Assembly: GCF_900141855.1 (NCBI RefSeq)
Contig: NZ_FQYU01000004.1
Coordinates: 124,001 to 188,000 of the forward strand
Length of the DNA: 64,000 nt
Reading direction: 5' to 3'
Source of the DNA: Pseudozobellia thermophila
GTDB lineage: Bacteria > Bacteroidota > Bacteroidia > Flavobacteriales > Flavobacteriaceae
Below are positions 52,599 to 61,478 of this stretch, piece after piece. The position numbers were made by a program, and so were the translations under genes. A model generated the notes under the pieces. The model made no database searches. It saw only the letters and a program-made list of their open reading frames with translations, and was not told where the DNA came from. How positions within the stretch are numbered: the stretch's first letter is position 1; every line of letters begins with the position of its first letter.

Positions 52599-53633
52599 AT
52601 GAGTTCGATAACAAAAACATCCGTTGTTTTTATGATTCCCACCCTTACTCCGGGAGGGGCTGAACGGGTTTTTTCGTTTTTATCTCAAAATTTGGACCCT
52701 AAACATTTTCAGAGCCAGTTGTTGGTCATGGGCAAAGAAAATGAATCCTCTTACCATATAGATAAGGTACCCGTAACCTATTTAAATCGAGATAGGGTTT
52801 TACATGCCATACCTAGCATTATAAATTTTATACGGGTACATAAGCCTGATATCGTATTGTCTTCAGTTGGTCACCTAAATTTGGTTGCAGGTTTTCTCTC
52901 CCAAATATTTAAAAGAACCCGATTTATCATCAGACCTACCAATATACAGGCCGATACAAAAAAAAGGTGGTGGGAAACCAAATGTGTATCATGGGTAGAT
53001 ACGGTTATATGCCAATCACAAGACATGTCCAAAAACTTCGGTAAGGTGTACAATATCCCTCCGAATAAAATAAAAGTTATTGAAAACCCTATAACAAATA
53101 ATGACCCTATAAGGTCGAACGACCATATTGATAAAGCGAACAATCTTATAACCGTTGGTCGTCTGAACAAAATAAAAGGCCACGCTAGAATTATCATGTT
53201 ACTTTCGAAATTACAAAGGAATTTTCACTACACCATTATTGGGGATGGTCCTGAACGAGAAGCCTTGTTCGAGTTAATAAAAAAATTGGGAATGGAAGAC
53301 AAAATCACCCACATACCATTTACCAATAAAGTAAATGAGTATCTCGAGAAAAATGATCTTTTCTTACAGGGGTCTTATTCCGAGGGGTTTCCCAATGCGG
53401 TATTGGAAAGCTGTTTTATGGGGACACCTGTTTTGGCATTCGATGTTCCTGGTGGCACAAAAGAAATAATAGAACATCAAGTTAACGGTTTCCTTGTAAA
53501 TAGTGAAGACGAGTATTTTAAATCGCTAAATTCAGAAAAAATATGGAGCCGAAAAAGGATTCGAAGCTCAGTACTTGCTAAATTTAGCTCAAGTGTAATT
53601 ATTAAAAAGTATGAAGATTTACTATTAACATAG
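52599..53633 (+). CDS. Glycosyltransferase family 4-like
   Basis: A 344-residue GT-B transferase: FMIPTLTPGGAERVFSFLS, LITVGRLNKIKGHARI, IIGDGPEREALFELIKKLG, QGSYSEGFPNAVLESCFMG. It sits between the two asparagine-synthase-fold genes. The sugar added is unknown. Confidence 0.88.
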   Translation: MSSITKTSVVFMIPTLTPGGAERVFSFLSQNLDPKHFQSQLLVMGKENESSYHIDKVPVTYLNRDRVLHAIPSIINFIRVHKPDIVLSSVGHLNLVAGFLSQIFKRTRFIIRPTNIQADTKKRWWETKCVSWVDTVICQSQDMSKNFGKVYNIPPNKIKVIENPITNNDPIRSNDHIDKANNLITVGRLNKIKGHARIIMLLSKLQRNFHYTIIGDGPEREALFELIKKLGMEDKITHIPFTNKVNEYLEKNDLFLQGSYSEGFPNAVLESCFMGTPVLAFDVPGGTKEIIEHQVNGFLVNSEDEYFKSLNSEKIWSRKRIRSSVLAKFSSSVIIKKYEDLLLT

Positions 53634-53697
53634 GCAAAAAAATAAGACGATATACCTTTCCCTATTTTAATTACCTCTACTACAAACAAAACCTGTT

Positions 53698-55419
53698 ATG
53701 TCTAAAATTATAAATGTCTATTACAGAAAGGGTACCCCAAACAACATAGAAGAAAAATTACTTCATATTTGCAGAAAGTTGGAACCTGACAACATAACTG
53801 CCAACCTACCAAAAATAGTCTCCAGCCAGTATCTTTCCTACGGAATTATAAACCCAATGGCTACGATATTGTATAATGGGAACAATGTCTTACTTGGTCA
53901 GACTTTTGAAAAAAACAATGAATTAATCTGGAATTCCGATGAAGTAAAATTTCCAGATGGGTCGTATGCTTTATTTAGAGACACTAAAGATAAATTCGTA
54001 GCGACCGCCGACGCTGTAGCTTCAAGAACAATATGGTATTTTTTTGACGAGGAAAAATTAATATCATCTACTTCGCAACGAGCAATAATTCTTTTCCTTG
54101 GAAGCTATGAGCCTAACAGCGAATGTATTCCTTGGGTTTTATCTACCGGCTCACTAGGGCCATCGGCATCATGGGACAAAAGAATTAAACGTATCCCTCC
54201 AGCTTCTTCCCTCGTTTTGGACAAAGACACATGGAAAATCAAATTAGAACAAAATGATATCGTTTTTAAACATATAAAAGATTCACGAAAAAATTATCGA
54301 AGAAAACTAAGTATATCTATATCCCAAACTTTTGAACAAATAAATTTTGACCTTAGAAATTGGGTTTTGCCACTTTCCGGGGGGTATGATAGTAGAGGGA
54401 TTCTATATTTCCTGATTAAGAAAAAATTAAATACTAAACCAAGAACTATAACTTGGGGGTTAGAACAATCTCAAAACATTATAGGAAATGACGCATACGT
54501 CGCTAAAAAAATTTCAAAGACCTTAGGTATTCCCCATAAATATTATCATACGGATCTGAGTAACGAACCGATGAAAACCATTTTAGATAGGTTTATCATT
54601 ATGGGAGAAGGCAGAATTGACCATATAGGTGGCTACATGGATGGTTTTAATATATGGAAAACTCTTTTTGAAGATAATGTTCAAGGTGTTATCAGAGGTG
54701 ATGAAGGTTTTGGTTGGTCGGATGTCTCTACCAAAATAAATGTTCGCTATTACAATGGCTGTGCCCTATGTGGCGATTTTGAAAACCTAAGAAGACTCTG
54801 TAATAAATACGGCCTGAAAATTCAGGATTTGCCCTCTGAACTTCAACAGTTACCAAGCGAAACTTTAAGCTCTTGGCGAGATCGAATCTACCATCAATTT
54901 AGACTACCTACTGTTCTTTCTGCTTTATCAGACCTTAAACTGGGTTATGTTGAACAGACAACGCCTCTTCTCTCATATAAAATATTAAATGTTGTAAGAG
55001 GCCTCCCTGACGGTTTAAGGACGGAAAAGAAACTCTTCAAAAAAATTATTGATTCTCTTGAACCCAAAATAGAATATGCAAACAAGGGTGCAAATGCCGA
55101 CCCAGGACAAATCCTAAAACATCCTGAGGTAGTTGCTATACTGCAACAAGAACTAAAAAAAGAAGATGTAAAAGAACTGTTTCCCAATGGATTTATAGAC
55201 GATGTGCTTTCAAAAACAATGAGCAAAGAATCATTAAATAAAAAAAGAAGCAAAAAGCAAAAGTTTATTGCTTTTGCAAAACGAAATATCCCCAAATTTC
55301 TAAAAAATATGATTCTATCTAACACACCATTAAATTTAGATTATAATGTTCTCGCATTCCGAATTTACATTATCGTTTATATGAATAGGCTACTAAAATC
55401 TGAAACCCAATTCAATTAA
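53698..55419 (+). CDS. Asparagine-synthase-fold protein without the glutaminase Cys
   Basis: A 573-residue protein. The C-terminal half has the ATP-pyrophosphatase motif LPLSGGYDSRGI (SGGYDS at 227-232), FKKIIDSLEPK and other synthetase features. The N-terminal part looks like a degenerate amidotransferase fold (SYALFRDTKDKFVATADAVASRTIWYF) and starts MSKIINV, lacking Cys2. It cannot use glutamine in the normal way, so it may use ammonia or an amino donor from a partner, or form another amide such as an amino-acid decoration. Context suggests polymer modification. Strongly A+T-rich. Confidence 0.75.
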   Translation: MSKIINVYYRKGTPNNIEEKLLHICRKLEPDNITANLPKIVSSQYLSYGIINPMATILYNGNNVLLGQTFEKNNELIWNSDEVKFPDGSYALFRDTKDKFVATADAVASRTIWYFFDEEKLISSTSQRAIILFLGSYEPNSECIPWVLSTGSLGPSASWDKRIKRIPPASSLVLDKDTWKIKLEQNDIVFKHIKDSRKNYRRKLSISISQTFEQINFDLRNWVLPLSGGYDSRGILYFLIKKKLNTKPRTITWGLEQSQNIIGNDAYVAKKISKTLGIPHKYYHTDLSNEPMKTILDRFIIMGEGRIDHIGGYMDGFNIWKTLFEDNVQGVIRGDEGFGWSDVSTKINVRYYNGCALCGDFENLRRLCNKYGLKIQDLPSELQQLPSETLSSWRDRIYHQFRLPTVLSALSDLKLGYVEQTTPLLSYKILNVVRGLPDGLRTEKKLFKKIIDSLEPKIEYANKGANADPGQILKHPEVVAILQQELKKEDVKELFPNGFIDDVLSKTMSKESLNKKRSKKQKFIAFAKRNIPKFLKNMILSNTPLNLDYNVLAFRIYIIVYMNRLLKSETQFN

Positions 55420-55483
55420 ACTTTTTAATTCACTGAAAGAAGTTTCGATTATAAGCGAATAACATAAACAATTTGGCATCCTA

Positions 55484-56623
55484 ATGAACGTAACGCTTTT
55501 TATATATTCCATGGCCGGTGGTGGAGCCGAACGCGTGGTTTCCTACCTCCTACCCCACCTAAAACGACAGGGGTTTACCGTTCATTTGGTGCTTATGAAC
55601 GACACGATCAGTTATGACATTCCCAAAGACATTAATATCCATTTTTTAGAAAGGTCAAAGGGCGATGAAAATGGAATAATCAAACTACTAAAACTCCCTT
55701 TTTTGGCCTTTAAATATGCTAGACTCCTGAAAAAATTAGATGTTACCCATTCGTTTAGCTTGCTTACGCGGCCAAACTACATTAATACTTTATCTCAATT
55801 ATTTACTTCGTCGCGCCCCAAAATCATTATTAGCGAACGATCGTTTCCCAGTCTGCAATACGGCTATGGGGATTTTCAGTCAAAAGCGAATAACTGGCTT
55901 ATCTCCAAATTGTATCCCAAAGCCGATTATATTCTCTGTAATTCCCAGGGGAATGCCAACGACTTAATAAAAAACTACGATATTGATTCGCATATAACCG
56001 ATGTCATCTATAACCCGGTCGACATTAAGAATATTTCAAAGAGACAAGCGGCTACCTCGTTTTTTGACCCCGACTATTTCAACATGATCACAGTGGGAAG
56101 GCTTGATGCCGGTAAGAACCATGAACTTTTGATTCGCGCCTTACCAAGTCTAACTCAAGCCAGGTTATATATTTTGGGCAGCGGAGTTCTATTGGAATAT
56201 CTGACCGAACTCACAAAAGAATTGAATTTACAAGACCGCATCTTCTTCCTTGGCTTTGACAACAACCCCTATCAGTATTTAAAGGGGGCCGATCTCTTCG
56301 TCTTTGGTTCCAATCACGAGGGCTTTCCGAACGTTCTTCTCGAAGCCATGTGTTGCGGCCTGCCCATCTTGACCACAAATTGCAAATCGGGGCCCAGTGA
56401 AATCATGGAGCTGAAAGCCCCACTTGATGACGATATTATGAAAACTCCCTACGGAATTTTAACTCCCGTCGGCAATGTTGACCTTATGGCCAAGGGCATG
56501 TCTTTCTTCCTCGAAAACCCGGACTACTTAAGCGATTGTAGGGCCCATGTTCTCGAACGGGTAAAGGATTTTGGAAAGGAAGGTATTTTAGAAGCCTATG
56601 AAAAAGCCCTTATCAAACAATAA
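55484..56623 (+). CDS. Glycosyltransferase family 4-like
   Basis: A 379-residue GT-B transferase: FIYSMAGGGAERVVSYLLPHL, ISERSFPSLQYG, MITVGRLDAGKNHELLIRAL, GSNHEGFPNVLLEAMCCGLPILTT. Here the composition returns to the higher G+C of the flanking genes, so it may mark the right edge of the A+T-rich block. Confidence 0.88.
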   Translation: MNVTLFIYSMAGGGAERVVSYLLPHLKRQGFTVHLVLMNDTISYDIPKDINIHFLERSKGDENGIIKLLKLPFLAFKYARLLKKLDVTHSFSLLTRPNYINTLSQLFTSSRPKIIISERSFPSLQYGYGDFQSKANNWLISKLYPKADYILCNSQGNANDLIKNYDIDSHITDVIYNPVDIKNISKRQAATSFFDPDYFNMITVGRLDAGKNHELLIRALPSLTQARLYILGSGVLLEYLTELTKELNLQDRIFFLGFDNNPYQYLKGADLFVFGSNHEGFPNVLLEAMCCGLPILTTNCKSGPSEIMELKAPLDDDIMKTPYGILTPVGNVDLMAKGMSFFLENPDYLSDCRAHVLERVKDFGKEGILEAYEKALIKQ

Positions 56624-56669
56624 TCGACATTTGTACCCCTTGCTTGTCCAACCATAGCACCTAAAGCTT

Positions 56670-57833
56670 ATGAAAAAGAAACTTTTCCGCATTGCCGCCC
56701 TTCCCGGCTCCTTGTCGGTTCTTCTTAAAGGACAACTGGCCTTTATCAATTCGGAGTTCGAAGTGGTTGGCCTGGCATCGCCCGGAGCACCGCATCAAAC
56801 ACTACGGCAACAGGAAGGAATAAGAACCATTGAAGTAAAAATCAACCGACGGATCCGACCTTTCGAAGATTTGGCCTCACTGGCAAGACTCTATTGGGTT
56901 TTTAAAAAAGAAAAACCCTTTATAATACACTCCATCACCCCAAAAGCCGGTTTACTCAGCATGTTGGCGGGCTGGTTGGCCGGAGTGCCCATAAGAATGC
57001 ACACCTTTACCGGTCTGGTCTTTCCGACACAAAAAGGATTAATGAAAAAAATGCTCATTTTTATCGATAAGGTAATCTGCTTTTGCGCCACCCATGTCTA
57101 CCCCGAGGGCCAGGGGGTCAAAAGAGACCTGATCGACTATGGCATTACCAACAAACCCCTTAAAATTATCGGTCACGGCAATGTAAACGGAATAGACCTC
57201 GATCATTTCAACCCCGAACTCTACACCAAGGACGATATCGATGGGCTGAAGTCGGACCTAGGGCTGGCCCCCAACGACTTTGTATGGCTCTTTGTAGGCC
57301 GGATTACCAACGACAAGGGCATTACTGAGCTTATAACCGCATTCAAGGAGATACAAGAGCAAAATCCATCTTCCAAACTGGTTTTGGTAGGGCCCTATGA
57401 AAGGGAGCTAGACCCACTACCAGCGGAAATAGAATCCGAAATGCACAACAACCCCGCTATTCTATCGGTGGGTTGGCAAAAAGACGTACGCCCCTATTTC
57501 GCCCTGTGCAATGTTTTTGTCTTCCCCAGTTATAGGGAAGGTTTTCCGAACGTACTCTTGCAAGCCGGAGCTATGGGAAAATACTGTATCGTAACCGATA
57601 TCAACGGTTCGAACGAAATTATAGAAAACGACATAAACGGCACCATTATCCCCCCTAAGGATGCCTCCCAGCTCATCGATGCCATGCGGAAAACCCTGAC
57701 CAAGATAGAGGTCTCTACCAGTGCCAACAACCTATACCGCAAAAGGATTGCCGACCGCTATAGCAATACCTTCGTTTGGACGGAACAATTAGAGGAGTAT
57801 CGACGTTTAAGCCATTTGTATAGCGATAAGTAG
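56670..57833 (+). CDS. Glycosyltransferase family 4, PglA-like
   Basis: A 387-residue GT-B transferase. AALPGSLSVLLKGQLAFI, IHSITPKAGLLSMLAGWLAGVPIRMHTFTG, VGRITNDKGITELI and FPSYREGFPNVLLQAGAMG resemble the group of GT4 enzymes (PglA-like) that act on the first lipid-linked sugar. Its place next to the PglC-like initiating transferase supports a role as the second enzyme in repeat-unit assembly. Confidence 0.85.
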   Translation: MKKKLFRIAALPGSLSVLLKGQLAFINSEFEVVGLASPGAPHQTLRQQEGIRTIEVKINRRIRPFEDLASLARLYWVFKKEKPFIIHSITPKAGLLSMLAGWLAGVPIRMHTFTGLVFPTQKGLMKKMLIFIDKVICFCATHVYPEGQGVKRDLIDYGITNKPLKIIGHGNVNGIDLDHFNPELYTKDDIDGLKSDLGLAPNDFVWLFVGRITNDKGITELITAFKEIQEQNPSSKLVLVGPYERELDPLPAEIESEMHNNPAILSVGWQKDVRPYFALCNVFVFPSYREGFPNVLLQAGAMGKYCIVTDINGSNEIIENDINGTIIPPKDASQLIDAMRKTLTKIEVSTSANNLYRKRIADRYSNTFVWTEQLEEYRRLSHLYSDK

Positions 57834-57935
57834 AGGTAAAAAAAAGACCATAACCTAATTTACCTGTACTTCGTCTAGGTATATACCAGAATAGAAATAT
57901 TTATCTTTATTTTGCCCCCATAAGTGATGTAACCC

Positions 57936-58541
57936 ATGTACCAACACTTTCTAAAGCGAGTTTTTGACTTTTTCATCGCGTTTTTCGCCTTGTTAATAGC
58001 TTCTCCCATCATTGTATTGGTCATTCTGTTTTTGGCCATCGCCAACAATGGGAAGGTGTTTTTCGCCCAAAAACGCCCCGGAAAAGACGGCAAAATCTTT
58101 ACCATATGGAAGTTCAAGACCATGAACGACCAAAAAGATGCGAACGGCAAGCTTCTCCCCGATGAAAAAAGGCTTACCCCTGCCGGAAAATTTGTAAGAA
58201 AAACATCCTTGGACGAACTTCCCCAACTTTTTAATGTCCTAAAGGGCGATATGAGCCTTATAGGCCCGCGTCCTTTATTGGTCTCCTACCTCCCCCTGTA
58301 CAACGAATTCCAAAAAAGAAGACACGAGGTTAAGCCGGGTATTACCGGTTGGGCCCAGGTAAACGGCAGGAATGCCATCCCTTGGTCCAAAAAATTCGAA
58401 TACGATGTTTGGTATGTGGATAATCTTTCGTTTCTTCTGGATGTAAAAATTATCTTCTTGACCCTACTCAAAGTTATAAAAAGTGACGGCATTAGTTCAG
58501 ACACAAGTGCAACCATGGAAGTTTTTACCGGTAACAACTAA
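57936..58541 (+). CDS. PglC-like initiating phosphoglycosyl transferase
   Basis: A 201-residue monotopic phosphoglycosyl transferase of the small PglC type: one N-terminal re-entrant helix ([20 protein letters not shown]), [50 protein letters not shown] and [16 protein letters not shown]. It transfers a sugar phosphate to undecaprenyl phosphate and starts repeat-unit synthesis. With the PglF- and PglE-like genes on the other side of the cluster, the first sugar may be a bacillosamine-like 4-amino-4,6-dideoxy sugar. The next gene begins 2 bases after its stop. Confidence 0.9.
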   Translation: MYQHFLKRVFDFFIAFFALLIASPIIVLVILFLAIANNGKVFFAQKRPGKDGKIFTIWKFKTMNDQKDANGKLLPDEKRLTPAGKFVRKTSLDELPQLFNVLKGDMSLIGPRPLLVSYLPLYNEFQKRRHEVKPGITGWAQVNGRNAIPWSKKFEYDVWYVDNLSFLLDVKIIFLTLLKVIKSDGISSDTSATMEVFTGNN

Positions 58542-58543
58542 AT

Positions 58544-59563
58544 ATGAGGCTAAGTATCGTAATACCCTGTTATAACATGGAGCTATATCTACCCGAATGT
58601 GTAGATAGCCTATTGAACCAGAACTTAGCTCCCACATCGTATGAAATTATAATCGTCAACGACGAATCTAAGGACGCCACCCTACAGATCGCCACCAAGT
58701 ACGCCCAAGAATACGGGAACATCAAGGTAATCGACAAAAAAAACGGGGGGGTCGGTGCCGCGAGAAACTCGGGGTACGATGTCGCACGGGGCAAATACAT
58801 CTACTTTTTAGACCCCGACGATTACCTGGCCCAAGACACGCTGCCGGTCTTATTGTCGAAACTTGAAGAATCGGACCTCGATATCTTAAGTTTTAACAGT
58901 AAATCGGTCTATGAAAAAAAGTATCCTACCTCAGAAAACCTAACCGACGATTTTGGCGACCTTAAGGTCACCGACGGAATTACCTATATCGCCAATAAAA
59001 AATACCACAACGAAATATGGTGGTTTATCGTTAAAAGGGAGTTTATGCAAGCTACCGGTATCCGTTTTATAGAAGGCAAATGGATGGAAGATGCCATACT
59101 GACCGCAGAACTGTTCTGCGAGGCAAAAAGAATGGCACATATTCCGCTCGACGCGCACAGGTACCGTATTTTACCGACCTCGGCCATGCGCAACAAAAGT
59201 CCGGGGCACTACAACAAGGTAATCTACGACAATGCCAATGCGGCCCACGTATACCACGACTTAATGGAGCGGCTCCCTAAAGACCACCCAAACGCCCAAG
59301 CCTGTTTGACCCGCCTTAAAACCCGACAGCAATCTTTTGTTTTCTTTTTATTGGTAAGGCTGATGAAGTCCGATATTTCCATATCGGAGATCCCTAAAAT
59401 GCTGGAAGGTTTTGAAAAAATAGACGCCTATCCGCTTAAAAAGTTTTTAGGACCCGATTACCACGGTTTCAGTTATTCGTTTTTGGTCTTTATCTTTAAC
59501 CGCAAACCGTTGATCAACCCGTTCATCAAAATATTCAGGTCACTTTACAATCTTATCAAATGA
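58544..59563 (+). CDS. Glycosyltransferase family 2
   Basis: A 339-residue GT-A transferase: LSIVIPCYNMELYLPECVDSLL, IIVNDESKDATLQIA, GGVGAARNSGYDVARGKYIYFLDPDDYL. It is tightly coupled to the initiating transferase before it and overlaps the ATP-grasp gene after it by ATGA. Confidence 0.9.
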   Translation: MRLSIVIPCYNMELYLPECVDSLLNQNLAPTSYEIIIVNDESKDATLQIATKYAQEYGNIKVIDKKNGGVGAARNSGYDVARGKYIYFLDPDDYLAQDTLPVLLSKLEESDLDILSFNSKSVYEKKYPTSENLTDDFGDLKVTDGITYIANKKYHNEIWWFIVKREFMQATGIRFIEGKWMEDAILTAELFCEAKRMAHIPLDAHRYRILPTSAMRNKSPGHYNKVIYDNANAAHVYHDLMERLPKDHPNAQACLTRLKTRQQSFVFFLLVRLMKSDISISEIPKMLEGFEKIDAYPLKKFLGPDYHGFSYSFLVFIFNRKPLINPFIKIFRSLYNLIK

Positions 59564-60528
59564 ATATTCTCATATCATCAGCAGGTAGACGTGTTTCCTT
59601 GGTCAGGGCCTTTCAAAAGGAACTTAAAAAAATATACCCCCATGGCAAGGTATACGCATCGGATGCCAACCCCATACTATCCGCTGCATGCCACGTTGCC
59701 GACGGATATTTTAAGGTGCCCTATCTCTCCGAGCCGGATTACTTCGACGTGTTGATCGAAGAATGTAGCGCCCGAAAAATCGATTTGATCGTTCCGACCA
59801 TCGATACCGAACTGCTTCCCTTGGCACAAAATAGGTCGCTGTTGGAAGGGAAGGGAATTACCCCCTTGGTTGCCTCCGAAAAATTTGTCGGACAATGTCG
59901 TGACAAAAGGGAAATTCATAGGTTTTTCGAATCCCACGGGGTGTCGGTAGCCAAGGAATATACCAAGCAAGACTTTCAACTGCCCATGTTCATCAAACCC
60001 ATTGACGGCAGTAGAAGCGTCGATACCTATTTAATCAGGGACAAAAGCGAATTGACCGAGTATCACTTCGAAAACGACAAATTAATGTTCTTGGAATATT
60101 TGGACCATGACGAATTTGACGAGTTCACATGTGACCTGTACTACGGAAAAGACCATGAACTAAAATGCATCGTGCCCCGAAAGCGACTGGAAGTAAGGGA
60201 CGGTGAAGTATACAAGGCCTTAACGGTAAGCAATAGGCTCGTCCCTTTTTTACAGGAAAAACTGAACAAGGTAGAGGGTGCCGTAGGATGCCTGACCGCC
60301 CAATTCTTCCTGAACAATTCGAACGCTTCCATTTATGCCATTGAAATCAACCCTAGGTTCGGTGGAGGCTATCCCCTATCGTATTTGGCCGGTGCCAATT
60401 ACCCAAAATGGATTATCCAGGAATACGGCGAGAATAAAAAGATAGAAAAAGCCTTTGAATGCTGGGAAAGCAATTTGTTGATGATACGTTACGACGACGA
60501 AATTTTGGTCCATGGATATAACGGTTGA
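59560..60528 (+). CDS. ATP-grasp protein, carbamoyl-phosphate-synthase-like
   Basis: A 322-residue ATP-grasp enzyme: ILISSAGRRVSLVRAFQKEL, YASDANPILSAACHVADGY, IDLIVPTIDTELLPLA, CRDKREIHRFFESHGV, PMFIKPIDGSRSVDTYLI, and FLNNSNASIYAIEINPRFGGG with the metal-binding E-x-N motif. These enzymes join a carboxylate to an amine or similar nucleophile through an acyl-phosphate. In a polysaccharide operon an amino-acid or amide decoration of a sugar is plausible, but the substrate is unknown. It overlaps the HAD gene by 17 bases. Confidence 0.85.
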   Translation: MNILISSAGRRVSLVRAFQKELKKIYPHGKVYASDANPILSAACHVADGYFKVPYLSEPDYFDVLIEECSARKIDLIVPTIDTELLPLAQNRSLLEGKGITPLVASEKFVGQCRDKREIHRFFESHGVSVAKEYTKQDFQLPMFIKPIDGSRSVDTYLIRDKSELTEYHFENDKLMFLEYLDHDEFDEFTCDLYYGKDHELKCIVPRKRLEVRDGEVYKALTVSNRLVPFLQEKLNKVEGAVGCLTAQFFLNNSNASIYAIEINPRFGGGYPLSYLAGANYPKWIIQEYGENKKIEKAFECWESNLLMIRYDDEILVHGYNG

Positions 60529-61168
60529 TCAGCGATCGGTAATCGTCTTTGATTTAGACGACACCCTATACAACGAAATCACCTATCTGCAGTCGGCCTA
60601 TCGGGAGATCGCGAAAAAAATTGACCCGAAAAAATGGAGGCAACTTTTTGCTACCATGTTCTCCCTATATAGGTGTTCAAAAAACGTTTTTGACTTTCTT
60701 GCCCAAGAATACAATTGCGACAAGGACGAATTACTCTCGACCTACAGAAACCATAAGCCGGAGATTGCCCTGTTTCACGGTGCCCTGCCCCTACTAAAAA
60801 ACATAAGGGAAAAATCGGGCAAAATTGGCCTCATTACGGACGGGAGAAGCCAAACACAACGGGCCAAGCTACAAGCCTTGGGCATTCAAGACCTTTTCGA
60901 TATCATCATAATTTCAGAGGAATTCGGGTCAGAAAAACCCGATATAAGAAATTATTTGGCGATTGCGGAAGCCTTCCCCGACCACACCTATTGCTATATC
61001 GCCGATAACATACGCAAAGATTTTATTGCCCCCAATCAGTTGGGTTGGGAAACCATATGTCTTTTGGACAATGGCCTGAACATACATCACAGCGCCCACC
61101 TTTACATGACCCCTAAACATCTTCCCAGTAAATTTGTGACGAGCCTTACCGAACTAAGGGTCGTTTAA
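60512..61168 (+). CDS. HAD-superfamily phosphatase
   Basis: A 218-residue haloacid-dehalogenase-type protein: IVFDLDDTLYNE (D14, D16), a helical cap, LITDGRSQTQRAKL, SEEFGSEKPDIRNY and CYIADNIRKDF supply the four HAD motifs. Translation is coupled to the ATP-grasp gene by a 17-base overlap, so the two probably serve one pathway, with the phosphatase acting on a sugar- or amino-acid-phosphate. Confidence 0.88.
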   Translation: MDITVDQRSVIVFDLDDTLYNEITYLQSAYREIAKKIDPKKWRQLFATMFSLYRCSKNVFDFLAQEYNCDKDELLSTYRNHKPEIALFHGALPLLKNIREKSGKIGLITDGRSQTQRAKLQALGIQDLFDIIIISEEFGSEKPDIRNYLAIAEAFPDHTYCYIADNIRKDFIAPNQLGWETICLLDNGLNIHHSAHLYMTPKHLPSKFVTSLTELRVV

Positions 61169-61478
61169 GTCCGATTCAATGGCCTAAGGTATCGAAGCCC
61201 ATTCGATTTCAGGGTTGTGCAGTTCATCGAATAAATTCTTAATATTTCCTTAAAACACGTCCATAAACTGCATTTCGTCGTAGATATTTGCACGTGAACC
61301 CCGTAAACAAAATAAAGTGTCAACTTCAACTACCCCCTCAAAGAAATTTCGGTTAAAGCTTTGGCTGGCCCATGTAAAAGAAGATATTATTTTATCGATA
61401 TATCACCGGTCGCCGGTCATATTCTTGCTGTTTATTAGGTAAATGGGGTATTGAGAACGCTTACAAACCCCCGTTCCA
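61169..61478. other. Intergenic region after the polysaccharide operon
   Basis: About 310 bases between two plus-strand genes. No gene, strong hairpin or exact promoter box was seen; a TATTTG string near 61287 is not a full consensus. It must contain the promoter of the next gene. Confidence 0.35.
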
